Shown here in pieces: positions 10,731-19,564 of a stretch of 64,000 nt of DNA. Below the pieces are notes generated by a model. The model ran no database searches and was not told the origin of the DNA. It worked only from the letters and a program-made list of their open reading frames with translations. The DNA is from Massilia frigida. GTDB taxonomy: Bacteria > Pseudomonadota > Gammaproteobacteria > Burkholderiales > Burkholderiaceae_D. Made by a program: the position numbers and the translations under genes. Where the stretch lies: NCBI RefSeq assembly GCF_011682175.1, contig NZ_WHJG01000030.1:32722-96721 (forward strand), written 5' to 3'. Position 1 is the stretch's first letter, and each line of letters starts with the position of its first letter.

Positions 10731-11606
10731 CTATGACTTGACTGCGGCCGCCACCTGCTTCTGGCGCTGCCGCTCGGCGCGCGCCATCATGATGGCGGCG
10801 ACGATCACGCCGGCCGACACCACCAGTATCGTCAATGCCGCCACCGCGTTCACGCGCGGGTCCAGGCCCAGGCGCGCGCGCGACATGATCACCAGCGGCA
10901 TGGTCGTCGCGCCCGGACCGGACAGGAAGTTCGACAGCACCACATCGTCGAGCGAGAGCGTAAACGTAAGCAGCCAGGCCGAGGCCAGCGACTGCGTGAT
11001 GTTCGGCAGCGTCACCAGGAAGAACACCTGGTGCGGGCGGCAGCCAAGGTCCATGGCCGCTTCTTCGAGCGAGCGGTTCATCTCGCGCAGGCGCGCCTGC
11101 ACCACCACGGCCGCATACGCCACGCCGAGCAGCGTGTGGCCCATCCAGATGGTGAAGGCGCCGCGCTCGGGAAAGCCGAAGATCTTCTGCATGGAGACCA
11201 TCATCAGCAGCAGCGACAGGCCGATGATCACATCGGGCATGACCAGCGGCGCGCTGACCATCCCGGAGAACAGCAGGCGGCCGGGAAAGCGCTTGTAGCG
11301 GTTCAGGGCAAAGGCGGCAAAGGTCCCCAGTACCACGGAAGCCGTGGCGCACATCAGGGCGATTTTCAGCGACAGCACGAAGCCGCTGACCAGCTCCGCA
11401 TCCTTGAACAGCTCCGGATACCACTGGGTCGAAAAGCCGCTCCACACCATGTCCTGGCGCGAGCTGTTAAACGAAAACACGACCAGTACCACGAGCGGCA
11501 GGTACAGGAACAGGTAGCCCAGCGAGAGCCATCCGCGGCCGAACCAGCGGGCCAGCGCGGTCTTGTCCATTCGCTTGTTCATTTGCTTGCTCATTTGCTT
11601 GCTCAT
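10731..11606 (-). CDS. potI: Putrescine ABC transporter permease PotI
   Basis: A 291-residue inner-membrane permease with about six helices and the EAA loop (EEAAMDLGCRPHQVFFLVTLP) that docks the ATPase. It pairs with PotH to move putrescine. The start overlaps the potH stop by four bases (ATGA). The N-terminus is odd: three near-identical 12-base units each carry an in-frame ATG (MSKQ, MSKQ, MNKR, then MDK), so several starts are possible. The first is chosen because of the overlap. Confidence 0.92.
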   Translation of the reverse strand: MSKQMSKQMNKRMDKTALARWFGRGWLSLGYLFLYLPLVVLVVFSFNSSRQDMVWSGFSTQWYPELFKDAELVSGFVLSLKIALMCATASVVLGTFAAFALNRYKRFPGRLLFSGMVSAPLVMPDVIIGLSLLLMMVSMQKIFGFPERGAFTIWMGHTLLGVAYAAVVVQARLREMNRSLEEAAMDLGCRPHQVFFLVTLPNITQSLASAWLLTFTLSLDDVVLSNFLSGPGATTMPLVIMSRARLGLDPRVNAVAALTILVVSAGVIVAAIMMARAERQRQKQVAAAVKS

Positions 11607-12508
11607 GCGCGGCCCTCCTCTTCCTGTTCGGCCTTGTACTTATTGAAGACAGCCATCGGCACCAGGATCAGCAGGATCGCCACCACCGCCAGCGCCGAGG
11701 CGCGCGGCCAGTCGGTGTTGATAAAAAATTCGTCCCACATCAGGCGCCCGATCAGCAGTGTCTCGGGGCCGCCGAGCAGTTCGGGAATGACGAACTCCCC
11801 CACGCCCGGAATGAACACCAGCATGGCGCCGGCGATGATGCCGGACTTCGAGAGCGGCACGGTGACGCGCCAGAAGGCTTGCCACGGTGTGGCGCCCAGG
11901 TCGGCCGCTGCTTCCAGGAAGCGCACATCCATCTTCACCAGGTTGGAGTACAGCGGCAGGATCATGAACGGCAGGTAGGCGTAGTACATCCCCAGCACCA
12001 GCGCGAACGGGGTGTTCATCATTTTCAGCGGTTCGGTGATCACGCCGAGCCACATCAGCAGGTTGTTGAGCAAGCCCTGGTTGGCCAGGATGCCCTTCCA
12101 GGCGTAGATACGCAGCAGGAAGGAAGTCCAGAACGGCAGCATCACCATCATCAGCAGCACCGGACGGTGCGCCGGTTTGGCGCGCGCCATGAACCAGGCG
12201 AAGGGGTAGCCGGTCACCAGGCACAGGACCATGGTCACGCCCGCATAGGCGAGCGAGCGCAGGAAGGTCCACAGGTAGTTGTCGTCCTCGGTCAGGGCGA
12301 CGTAATTGACGATCTTGGCCTTGATGCTGATGACCCCATCGCTGAAGGTGAGCAAGGGGCCGAACGGGCTGCCGCTGTCGTCGAGTTCCGCAAAACTCAT
12401 GCGCAGCACGATCAGGAACGGGATCAGGAAGGCGATCGTCAGCCAGACGAAGGGCAGGCCGATGACGAAGCGGCGGCCGGCCGCGGGGGGGCGCAGGATT
12501 GTGCTCAT
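11603..12508 (-). CDS. potH: Putrescine ABC transporter permease PotH
   Basis: A 301-residue permease with a first helix near 13-35, five further helices and the EAA motif (EAAADLGATPWQAFWRVTVP). It forms the transmembrane channel with PotI and is energised by PotG. It starts seven bases after the potG stop and overlaps potI by four bases, a tight polycistronic arrangement. Length and motifs are typical of the family. Confidence 0.93.
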   Translation of the reverse strand: MSTILRPPAAGRRFVIGLPFVWLTIAFLIPFLIVLRMSFAELDDSGSPFGPLLTFSDGVISIKAKIVNYVALTEDDNYLWTFLRSLAYAGVTMVLCLVTGYPFAWFMARAKPAHRPVLLMMVMLPFWTSFLLRIYAWKGILANQGLLNNLLMWLGVITEPLKMMNTPFALVLGMYYAYLPFMILPLYSNLVKMDVRFLEAAADLGATPWQAFWRVTVPLSKSGIIAGAMLVFIPGVGEFVIPELLGGPETLLIGRLMWDEFFINTDWPRASALAVVAILLILVPMAVFNKYKAEQEEEGRA

Positions 12509-12515
12509 GGCCGCC

Positions 12516-13649
12516 TCAATTGGTCAGGACCACGATGTCGCTGCCGTCCCACCATGCGACGACGCGCTGGCCGCGCTCCATGCGGGCCTCTTCATGGCGC
12601 GCGGCGTTGGTGCGCGCAACCTTGAGGATGCCGCCCTGCGCCATGCGCACCTGGTAGTGGGTCTCGTTGCCGAAGTAGGAGACGTTGACGATCTCGCCGG
12701 CCACGCAGTTGTAGCCGTCTTCGGCGGCCGAGGCGCGCTGCTCCACGCCAGGCATGTCGCGCTGCAGGGCGATTTTTTCGGGCCGCACCGCCACGCTGAC
12801 CGGCATGTTGTTGGTGCCGCTGATGCCGTGGCTGACGTAATGCCGGCATTCGGGCGTCTCGACGATGACGTGGTCGGGCTGGTCGACCCGCACATGGCCG
12901 TCGAACATGTTGACGCTGCCGATGAAGTCCGCCACGAAGCGGCAATTGGGCGTTTCGTAGATGTCGCCTGGCGCGCCCACCTGCAAAATGCGCCCTTCGC
13001 TCATGACGGCGATGCGGGTGGCCATGCTCATGGCCTCGTCCTGGTCGTGGGTGACCATCACGCAGGTCACGCCGACCTGCTCGATGATGTTCACCAGTTC
13101 CATCTGGGTTTGCTCGCGCAGCTTTTTGTCGAGCGCGCCGAGCGGCTCGTCGAGCAGCAGCAACTGGGGACGCTTGGCCAGGCTGCGCGCCAGCGCCACA
13201 CGCTGCTGCTGCCCGCCCGAGAGCTGGTGCGGCTTGCGCTTGGCGTAGGCGCCCAGCTGCACCAGCGCCAGCATCTGGTCGACCCGTTCGGCGACGGCCG
13301 CCTTGGCCAGGCCGTCGCGGCGCAGGCCGAAGGCGACGTTGTCCCACACCGTCAGGTGCGGGAACAGCGCATACGACTGGAACATCATGTTGACCGGGCG
13401 CTCGTAGGGCGGCACGCCGACCAGGTCCTGCCCGGCCAGTTCGATGGCGCCCGAGGTCGGCGTCTCGAAGCCGGCCAGCATGCGCAGCAAGGTCGACTTG
13501 CCGCAGCCGGAGCTGCCCAGCAGCGCGAAGATCTCGCCCTTGTTGATGGCGAGCGAAATGTCGTTCACGGCGCGCACGCCGTCAAAGGCCTTGACGAGGT
13601 TGCGGATCAGGAGAAATGGCTGCGGGCTTGCGGGTTGTGCAATCGTCAT
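12516..13649 (-). CDS. potG: Putrescine ABC transporter ATP-binding protein PotG
   Basis: A 377-residue ABC ATPase. It shows Walker A GSSGCGKST, the Q-loop, the signature LSGGQQQRVALARSLA, Walker B LLLLDEPLGALD and the H-loop VTHDQDEA. A C-terminal TOBE-type region follows (about 250-377), as in polyamine and Fe importers. It energises PotHI on the cytoplasmic face. It lies 67 bases downstream of potF and seven bases before potH. Confidence 0.95.
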   Translation of the reverse strand: MTIAQPASPQPFLLIRNLVKAFDGVRAVNDISLAINKGEIFALLGSSGCGKSTLLRMLAGFETPTSGAIELAGQDLVGVPPYERPVNMMFQSYALFPHLTVWDNVAFGLRRDGLAKAAVAERVDQMLALVQLGAYAKRKPHQLSGGQQQRVALARSLAKRPQLLLLDEPLGALDKKLREQTQMELVNIIEQVGVTCVMVTHDQDEAMSMATRIAVMSEGRILQVGAPGDIYETPNCRFVADFIGSVNMFDGHVRVDQPDHVIVETPECRHYVSHGISGTNNMPVSVAVRPEKIALQRDMPGVEQRASAAEDGYNCVAGEIVNVSYFGNETHYQVRMAQGGILKVARTNAARHEEARMERGQRVVAWWDGSDIVVLTN

Positions 13650-13716
13650 ATGAATGATGAAAGAATAGGCAAAGCCGCAATTTTATCGGACATACGCCGG
13701 TATGCAGGCAAAATGA

Positions 13717-14838
13717 TTACATCCCGGTCTTAAAACGCGTAAATACGCGCGTCATGGTGCGGCGCGCGTCGGCGTTCAGGGGCTCGGGCACCACCATGCG
13801 CTGCTTGTCGGCGTCGGGCAGGTAGACCGTGTGGTTGCCGGCGATGTCCGGCCGCACCAGGCGCGTGGCGGCCGCATTCGGGTTGGCGTAAAAGACCTTG
13901 TTGGTCAGGCTCGCGTGCACCTCGGGGCGCAGGATGTAGTTGATCCACAGGTGGGCGTTGCCCGGATGCGGGGCGTCGGCCGGAATGGCCATGGTGTCGA
14001 ACATCAGGGTGGCGCTCTTGGGCACCAGCGCCACGATGTTCTGGCCGTTCTTGCTGTCGATGGCGCGCTGGCGCGCGATGTTGATGTCGCCCGACCAGCC
14101 GAGCGACACGCACAGGGCGCCGTTGGCCAGGTCGTTGATGTAGCCGGCGGAACTGAACAGGGTCACCGATGGACGGATCGCCTGCAGCATGCGGGCCGCG
14201 TCCTGGTAGTCGGCGCTGTTTTTCGAGTAGGCCGGCTTGCCGATGTAGAGCAGCGCGGCGGGCAGCACCTCGGACGGGGAATCGAGAAAGGAGATGCCGC
14301 ACGATTTGAGCTTGCTGGCGTAGCGCGCATCGAACACCAGATCCCACACATTGTCGGGCATCGGCAGGCTGCCCAGGGCCGCCTTGACCTTGTCGACGTT
14401 GATGCCGAGCGTGGTGTAGCCCCACAGCCAGACCACCAGGTGCTTGTTGTCCGGGTCGAGCCGTTTGACCAGCGTTTGCAGCGCGGGGTCGAGATTGGCC
14501 AGGTTGGGCAGGCTGGCCTTGTCGAGGGGGCGCAGCAGGCCGCCATCGATCTGCAGGCGCGCCCAGTGGGCCGTGGGGACCACGATGTCGTAGCCGGTTT
14601 TGCCGGCGCTCAGCTTGGCGTGCAGGACCTCGTTGCTGTCGAACAGATCGTAGCGGACCTTGATGCCGGTTTCTTTTTCGAAGTTGCGGACCGTGTCCTC
14701 GGCGATGTAGTCGGACCAGTTGTAGATGTTGAGGATTTTTTCTTCGGGCGGGGCGGAACCGGCGGGAAGGTGGAAGCTGGCGGCGACGGCCGCGAGGCCG
14801 AGGATGAAGCACTGTGCGATGCGGCGTATCGTCTTCAT
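13717..14838 (-). CDS. potF: Periplasmic putrescine-binding protein PotF/SpuD-like
   Basis: A 373-residue substrate-binding protein with a signal peptide (about 1-28, basic start then FILGLAAVAASF) and the conserved opening LNIYNWSDYI found in PotD/PotF/SpuD proteins. It captures putrescine in the periplasm and delivers it to PotGHI. Residues such as the W-S-D of the first strand and a later WSGDIN segment match the ligand-pocket region of the family. It lies 23 bases after spuC and before potG, so uptake and breakdown genes are in one operon. Confidence 0.93.
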   Translation of the reverse strand: MKTIRRIAQCFILGLAAVAASFHLPAGSAPPEEKILNIYNWSDYIAEDTVRNFEKETGIKVRYDLFDSNEVLHAKLSAGKTGYDIVVPTAHWARLQIDGGLLRPLDKASLPNLANLDPALQTLVKRLDPDNKHLVVWLWGYTTLGINVDKVKAALGSLPMPDNVWDLVFDARYASKLKSCGISFLDSPSEVLPAALLYIGKPAYSKNSADYQDAARMLQAIRPSVTLFSSAGYINDLANGALCVSLGWSGDINIARQRAIDSKNGQNIVALVPKSATLMFDTMAIPADAPHPGNAHLWINYILRPEVHASLTNKVFYANPNAAATRLVRPDIAGNHTVYLPDADKQRMVVPEPLNADARRTMTRVFTRFKTGM

Positions 14839-14861
14839 CCTGCCTCCCGTTTAACGTGAAT

Positions 14862-16310
14862 TCAAGTGACCCATCCCCGCTGCTGCAAGTCGATCAGGGT
14901 GGCCTCGAGGCAGTACCTGATCTTGAAAATCATTTCGTCGATCTGCGCGCGCGTCATCACCAGCGGCGGCGCGATGATCATGCGCTCGCCCACGGCGCGC
15001 ATGATGATCCCGTTGGCGAACATGTAGCCGCGGCAGATCATGCCCACGCCCTGCTCCGGATCGAAGAACTCGCAGTCGTGCACCGTTTCAGCCTTGGTGC
15101 GCACCAGGTTCAGCCCCGCCACGAAACCGCAGCTGTCGGCGTAGCCCACCAGCGGATGGTCCATCAGGGCCGCGAACTTCTCCTTGAGGTAAGGCCCCGT
15201 ATCTTGCGCCACCTGCTGCACCAGGCGCTCGTCGATCAGGATGCGGATATTTTCCAGCGCCGCCGCACAGGCCACCGGATGGCCCGAATACGTGAATCCA
15301 TGATTGAAGTCGCCGCCCTCGTGGATCAGCACGTCCGCCACCCGGTCACCGACCAGCACGCCACCTAAGGGAACATATCCCGAGGTCACACCCTTCGCGA
15401 ATGTAATCAGATCAGGTTTGATCTGCATCAACTCGGAGCCAAACCATGTACCAAGACGGCCAAAACCGCAAATGACTTCGTCGGCGATCAGGAGCACGCC
15501 GTACTTGTCGCAGATGCGCTGTATTTCTGGCCAGTAGGTCGCCGGCGGGATGATCACGCCGCCCGCGCCCTGCACCGGTTCGCCGATGAAGGCGGCCACC
15601 TTGTCGGGGCCGACCTCGAGGATTTTGGTTTCCAGCCAGCCGGCGGCCACGATGCCGAATTCGTCGGCGCTCATGCCGCTGCCGTTTTCCAGGTAGTTGG
15701 GCTGGCCGATATGCTCGATCCCGGGGATCATGCCGCCCTGCTCGTGCATGCCCGCCATGCCGCCCAGCGCCGCGCCGGCCACCGTGCTGCCGTGGTAGGC
15801 GTTGTAGCGGCTGATGATGGTGTGGCGCTGCGGGCAGCCTTTCAGGTCCCAGTAGCGGCGCACCATGCGCAGGTTGGTGTCGTTCGCTTCCGAGCCGGAG
15901 CCGGTGAAGAACACGTGGTTGAACTGGGGCGGCGAAATCTCCACCAGCAGCGCGGCCAGGCGCGTGGCCGGCACGTTGGTGGTGTTGAAGAAGCTGTTAT
16001 AGAAGGGCAGCGTCTGCATCTGGCGGTACACCGCGTCGGAGATGCTGGTGCGGCCGTAGCCGACATTCACGCACCACAGGCCCGACATGCCGTCGAGGAT
16101 CTTGTTACCTTCAGAATCCCACAGGTAGATGCCGTCGCCGCGCACCATCACGCGCGCGCCGCGCTCGCCCAGCGCCTTGTGGTCGGTGAAGGGATGCATG
16201 TAGTGCGCCGCGTCCTGGCGCTGGATTTCGGCGGTGTCGTAGACGTCGTGGGTGGCGGCCTTGATCGACGCGACCAGCGCGGCGCTCGGGACCATGGGGT
16301 TGGCTGTCAT
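14862..16310 (-). CDS. spuC: Putrescine/polyamine--pyruvate aminotransferase SpuC
   Basis: A 482-residue class-III PLP aminotransferase. It has the GSGSEANDTNLRMVRRYW phosphate-binding region, LLIADEVICGFGR (PLP-ring Asp) and the Schiff-base lysine in ITFAKGVTSGY. In pseudomonads SpuC transfers the amino group of putrescine to pyruvate. The ATG at 16310 has GAGG six bases upstream; the longer in-frame reading continues antisense-like through puuA and is discarded. It sits 38 bp after puuA and 23 bp before potF. Confidence 0.93.
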   Translation of the reverse strand: MTANPMVPSAALVASIKAATHDVYDTAEIQRQDAAHYMHPFTDHKALGERGARVMVRGDGIYLWDSEGNKILDGMSGLWCVNVGYGRTSISDAVYRQMQTLPFYNSFFNTTNVPATRLAALLVEISPPQFNHVFFTGSGSEANDTNLRMVRRYWDLKGCPQRHTIISRYNAYHGSTVAGAALGGMAGMHEQGGMIPGIEHIGQPNYLENGSGMSADEFGIVAAGWLETKILEVGPDKVAAFIGEPVQGAGGVIIPPATYWPEIQRICDKYGVLLIADEVICGFGRLGTWFGSELMQIKPDLITFAKGVTSGYVPLGGVLVGDRVADVLIHEGGDFNHGFTYSGHPVACAAALENIRILIDERLVQQVAQDTGPYLKEKFAALMDHPLVGYADSCGFVAGLNLVRTKAETVHDCEFFDPEQGVGMICRGYMFANGIIMRAVGERMIIAPPLVMTRAQIDEMIFKIRYCLEATLIDLQQRGWVT

Positions 16311-16348
16311 GATGAACCTCGTTCTGGTTATTATTGGTGGCGTGATGC

Positions 16349-17719
16349 TTACACGTGCAGCAGCAGGTGCTCGCGTTCCCACGGGCTGATGACGGTCATG
16401 AATTCCTGGTGTTCGAGGTCCTTGATGGCCGCGTAGACGTCGATGAAGCGCTCGCCCAGCACCGTGCGCAGCTTGTCCTCGGCGCGCAGCAGGTGCAGCG
16501 CTTCGGGCAGGCCCTGGGGCAGCTCGAACGGCATTTCGTAGGCGCTGCCGTTCATCATCGGGGTCGGTTCCAGCTGCTCGGTCATGCCAAGGTAGCCGCA
16601 GGCCAGGGTCACGGCCAGCGCCAGGTAGGGATTGGCGTCGGCGCCGATGATGCGGTTTTCCACGCGCCGGTCCTGCACGCCCGATTCGGGCACGCGGAAG
16701 CCCACCGTGCGGTTGTCCAGGCCCCACTGGATATTGATCGGCGCAGCCGTGTGGCGCACGATGCGGCGGTACGAATTGACGTACGGCGCGACGATCGCCA
16801 TGGCCGACGGCATGTAGCGCTGCAAGCCGCCGATGTACTGCTTGAACAGGGGCGAGGCGGAACCGTCTTCGCTGCTGAAGATATTCAGGCCGGTCTTGGT
16901 GTCGACGACGCTCTGGTGCACGTGCATGGCCGAACCGGGTTCGCCCGCCATCGGCTTGGCCATGAAGGTGGCGTACATGTCGTGCTTGAGGGCCGCTTCG
17001 CGCAAGGTGCGCTTGAAGAAGAACACCTTGTCGGCCAGGCCGAGCGGATCGCCATGCAGGAAGTTGATTTCCATCTGGCCGGCGCCGATCTCGTGGATCA
17101 GGGTGTCGACGTCGAGGTTCATCAGTTCGCAGTAATCGTAAATGTCCTCGAACAGCGGATCGAATTCGTTGACGGCGTCGATGCTGTAGACCTGGCGGCT
17201 GGTTTCGGCGCGGCCGCTGCGGCCGATCGGCGGTTTCAGGGGCAGGTCGGGATCGATGTTCTTGGCGGTCAGGTAAAACTCGAGTTCGGGCGCCACCACC
17301 GGCTTCCAGCCTTTGTCGGCGTATAGTTTCAGGACCCGGCGCAGCACCGTGCGCGGGGCGAAGTCGACCAGTTTGCCGTCGGCGAAATAGCAGTCGTGGA
17401 TCACCTGCGCGGTCGGGTCGACCGCCCACGGCACCATGGTGATGGTGGTCGGATCGGCCTTGAGGATCATGTCGCGGTCGGTGGCCGAGATGGCGCGGTC
17501 GTAGGCTTCGTCATCCAGCGGGTAGTTGCCGGTCACGGTCATGCCCAGCACAGCCTCGGGGATGCGCATGCCGCGCTCCTGGGTGAATTTGCCGCGCGGG
17601 AGGATCTTGCCGCGCGCGACCCCGGTCAAGTCGGGGATCAGGCATTCGATTTCGGTGACCCGTTTCTCGTTGAGCCACAGGTCCATGTCGGTATAGGTGA
17701 AGTTTTCGCGAATTGCCAT
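16349..17719 (-). CDS. puuA: Gamma-glutamylputrescine synthetase (glutamine-synthetase family)
   Basis: A 456-residue protein of the GlnA-like family that ligates glutamate to putrescine with ATP. Visible are the N-terminal beta-grasp start LIPDLTGVARGKILPRG, the metal-ligand segment GAGQMEINFLHGDPL and the glutamate-binding HVHQSV. It is SpuB-like in pseudomonad terms. The ATG at 17719 has GAGAGAA just upstream. A longer frame adds an implausible Arg-rich leader. It is followed by spuC after 38 bp. Confidence 0.92.
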   Translation of the reverse strand: MAIRENFTYTDMDLWLNEKRVTEIECLIPDLTGVARGKILPRGKFTQERGMRIPEAVLGMTVTGNYPLDDEAYDRAISATDRDMILKADPTTITMVPWAVDPTAQVIHDCYFADGKLVDFAPRTVLRRVLKLYADKGWKPVVAPELEFYLTAKNIDPDLPLKPPIGRSGRAETSRQVYSIDAVNEFDPLFEDIYDYCELMNLDVDTLIHEIGAGQMEINFLHGDPLGLADKVFFFKRTLREAALKHDMYATFMAKPMAGEPGSAMHVHQSVVDTKTGLNIFSSEDGSASPLFKQYIGGLQRYMPSAMAIVAPYVNSYRRIVRHTAAPINIQWGLDNRTVGFRVPESGVQDRRVENRIIGADANPYLALAVTLACGYLGMTEQLEPTPMMNGSAYEMPFELPQGLPEALHLLRAEDKLRTVLGERFIDVYAAIKDLEHQEFMTVISPWEREHLLLHV

Positions 17720-17864
17720 GATGTTCTCTCTGTAGTTTGCGCTCTGTGTTGCTCGCACGCGCGCGGGCAGATGCCGCCGGCGTGCTGTGGAAGCGGGGAT
17801 GGAAAGCGGCGCTACGGCACGCAGCGCAAGGCCCACTTTTCGTAGTGACTGGTGGCGTGCGTCT

Positions 17865-18629
17865 TCATGCACTCCCCTCGCGCCTGGCCTGGAAGGCGCG
17901 GCAAGCCTGGCCGAAGGCGCCGAACATCGTCATCGAATCGGGGTTGTCGAGGATCTGCCATTCGGGGTGCCACTGCACCGCCAGCGTAAAGCCGGGCGCG
18001 GACGGCACCGAAAACGCTTCCACCAGGCCGTCGCGCGAGACCGCTTCGATGGCGATGCCGGGCGCGAGCCGGTCCACGCCCTGCCCGTGCAGCGAATTGA
18101 CGGCGATGCGGTCAAGTCCGCCGAGCATGCGCTGGAAGGCGCCGCCGGGCGTGAGCATGACGTCATGGGCCGGGCCGTACTGGTCTTCGATGGCGGCGTC
18201 GGGGTCTTCGCGGTGGTCCATCTTGCCTTCGACTTCCTGCACCGCCTGATACAGGCTGCCGCCCAAGGCCACGTTCATCTCCTGGAAACCGCGGCATACC
18301 GCGATGATGGGGATGCCGCGTTCGAGGGCGGCGCGGATCAGCGGCAAGGTGGTGGCGTCGCGCGCGCGGTCCTGCGGCAGGCCCGGGTCGAGCACATCCT
18401 GGTCGTAGTAGCTCGGATGCACGTTCGAGGCCGAGCCGGTGAGCATGATGCCGTCGCACACGGCCAGGGACGCCTCCAGGTCGAGCGCGGCGCCGAGCGC
18501 GGGCAGGATCATGGGAGCGCAGTCGGCGCCGAGGACGACGGCGTCGACATATTTGAGCTGCGCGGCGTGATACGGATGAGGTCCGATCTGGCGCGTGCAG
18601 GCGGGAACGAGAACGATAGGGCGGCGCAT
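17865..18629 (-). CDS. puuD: Gamma-glutamyl-gamma-aminobutyrate hydrolase (class-I glutamine amidotransferase fold)
   Basis: A 254-residue hydrolase that releases GABA from gamma-glutamyl-GABA in the cytoplasm. The nucleophile elbow IIAVCRGFQEMN holds the catalytic Cys, and the His-Glu pair is in VQWHPEW. SpuA is the pseudomonad equivalent. The ATG at 18629 begins MRRPIVLVP, the usual start; an upstream in-frame alternative at 18710 adds 27 residues. It heads the minus-strand putrescine cluster, 145 bp before puuA. The operon promoter is expected in 18630-18834, where no clear motif was recognised. Confidence 0.92.
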   Translation of the reverse strand: MRRPIVLVPACTRQIGPHPYHAAQLKYVDAVVLGADCAPMILPALGAALDLEASLAVCDGIMLTGSASNVHPSYYDQDVLDPGLPQDRARDATTLPLIRAALERGIPIIAVCRGFQEMNVALGGSLYQAVQEVEGKMDHREDPDAAIEDQYGPAHDVMLTPGGAFQRMLGGLDRIAVNSLHGQGVDRLAPGIAIEAVSRDGLVEAFSVPSAPGFTLAVQWHPEWQILDNPDSMTMFGAFGQACRAFQARREGSA

Positions 18630-18834
18630 GATTGTCGGTATAGGAACGAATAACGCACTCGTTTCATCATAATGGCTAATCGGCCTGATGGCGAGTGCTG
18701 CTTGATCCATCTCAAATGGACGACCTAGGCTGGACGCAGGTCAATGCATCGCGCCACCGTTAGAGCTTACCGGCAAGTTGTCAAACATGCCAACACGAAC
18801 TACCTGTACGAAAATATTGCACAATGGAAACTAA

Positions 18835-18867
18835 TTGCTTAACCGAGGTCAGACCCCGGTTGAGCAA
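18835..18867 (-). terminator. Hairpin after the PEP-CTERM remnant
   Basis: Eleven-base arms TTGCTTAACCG and CGGTTGAGCAA pair with one G-T type mismatch around an 11-base spacer that itself contains GGTC/GACC. On the minus strand it follows the stop of the PEP-CTERM frame by three bases and leads into a T-rich stretch, as expected for a terminator. The spacer resembles GGGGTCTGACC-type intergenic palindromes common in this bacterial group (recollection). Confidence 0.6.
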
Positions 18868-18870
18868 GCG

Positions 18871-19467
18871 TTAGCGGCGCGAGCGCACGCCCGCCAGCGC
18901 CAGCCCGGCCAGCAGCATGGCCCAGGTAGCCGGTTCCGGTACCGGCAACATGTTGGCCGGGTCCAGCCGCAGCATGCCGCATACCCCCAGCCCATCGTGG
19001 CAACCACTCGCGGCAATCTGCCCCAGGTCGTTGATCGCGCCGGCATCGTTCAGGTGCCAGCCCGAAGCCGGGTCAATCAGCGAATCGAGATTGCGTACCG
19101 CCCCGCCCTCCCATAGCACCGCTTCATTCACGTCCCAGCCCTGATAGGACTGCCCCACCACCTGCCCCCGGTTGTTCATCCCGCGCGCGGCGCTGCCCAT
19201 GCCGGAGAGCGCGCCCAGGTCGCTCATCACGCCATTCACGTACAAAAAGGCGTGCTCGCCCCCTCCCTCCAGCGACGAGGAGCCGGCGATGTGTCCGGCG
19301 TCGTTGATTGCGGCGGCGTCCGACCATTCCCCGCCCAGGGTGCCGAGGTCGCGCATCGTGCCGTTCTCGTACAGGAAGGCGCTTGTGCAGCCACAAACGC
19401 TTCCGCGCGCAGGACGTGCGGCCTGCGCCGGGTCAAGACGACAGTGGCCGGATGCTGCCGGTTGGCA
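18871..19467 (-). pseudogene. 5'-truncated HAF-repeat PEP-CTERM protein
   Basis: The frame from an ATG at 19356 gives 161 residues: HAF-type repeats (NDAGHIAGSS, NNRGQVVGQS, DLGQIAAS) followed by a PEP-CTERM anchor (VPEPATW, a hydrophobic helix, then RSRR). Such proteins are secreted and processed by an exosortase. There is no signal peptide. Repeat-like sequence (SAFLYENGT) continues upstream of that ATG without a start codon until a stop near 19468, so the gene has lost its 5' part. It ends about 100 bp from the gabD start. No exosortase gene is in the window. Confidence 0.7.
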
Positions 19468-19564
19468 TCATCCGGCGGGTGCGCGCGCTACCGGGCAATC
19501 GATGGCAAAAAACGCTAAGATGGTTGCCCGGCCTTCGCGCCAAGCCTTTGACGAAAGCACCCCT

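Noticed and set aside
16311..17429. Extended N-terminus of spuC reaching into puuA
   Set aside because: The extension is an alternate-frame reading of puuA; the ATG at 16310 has a good ribosome site and normal family length.
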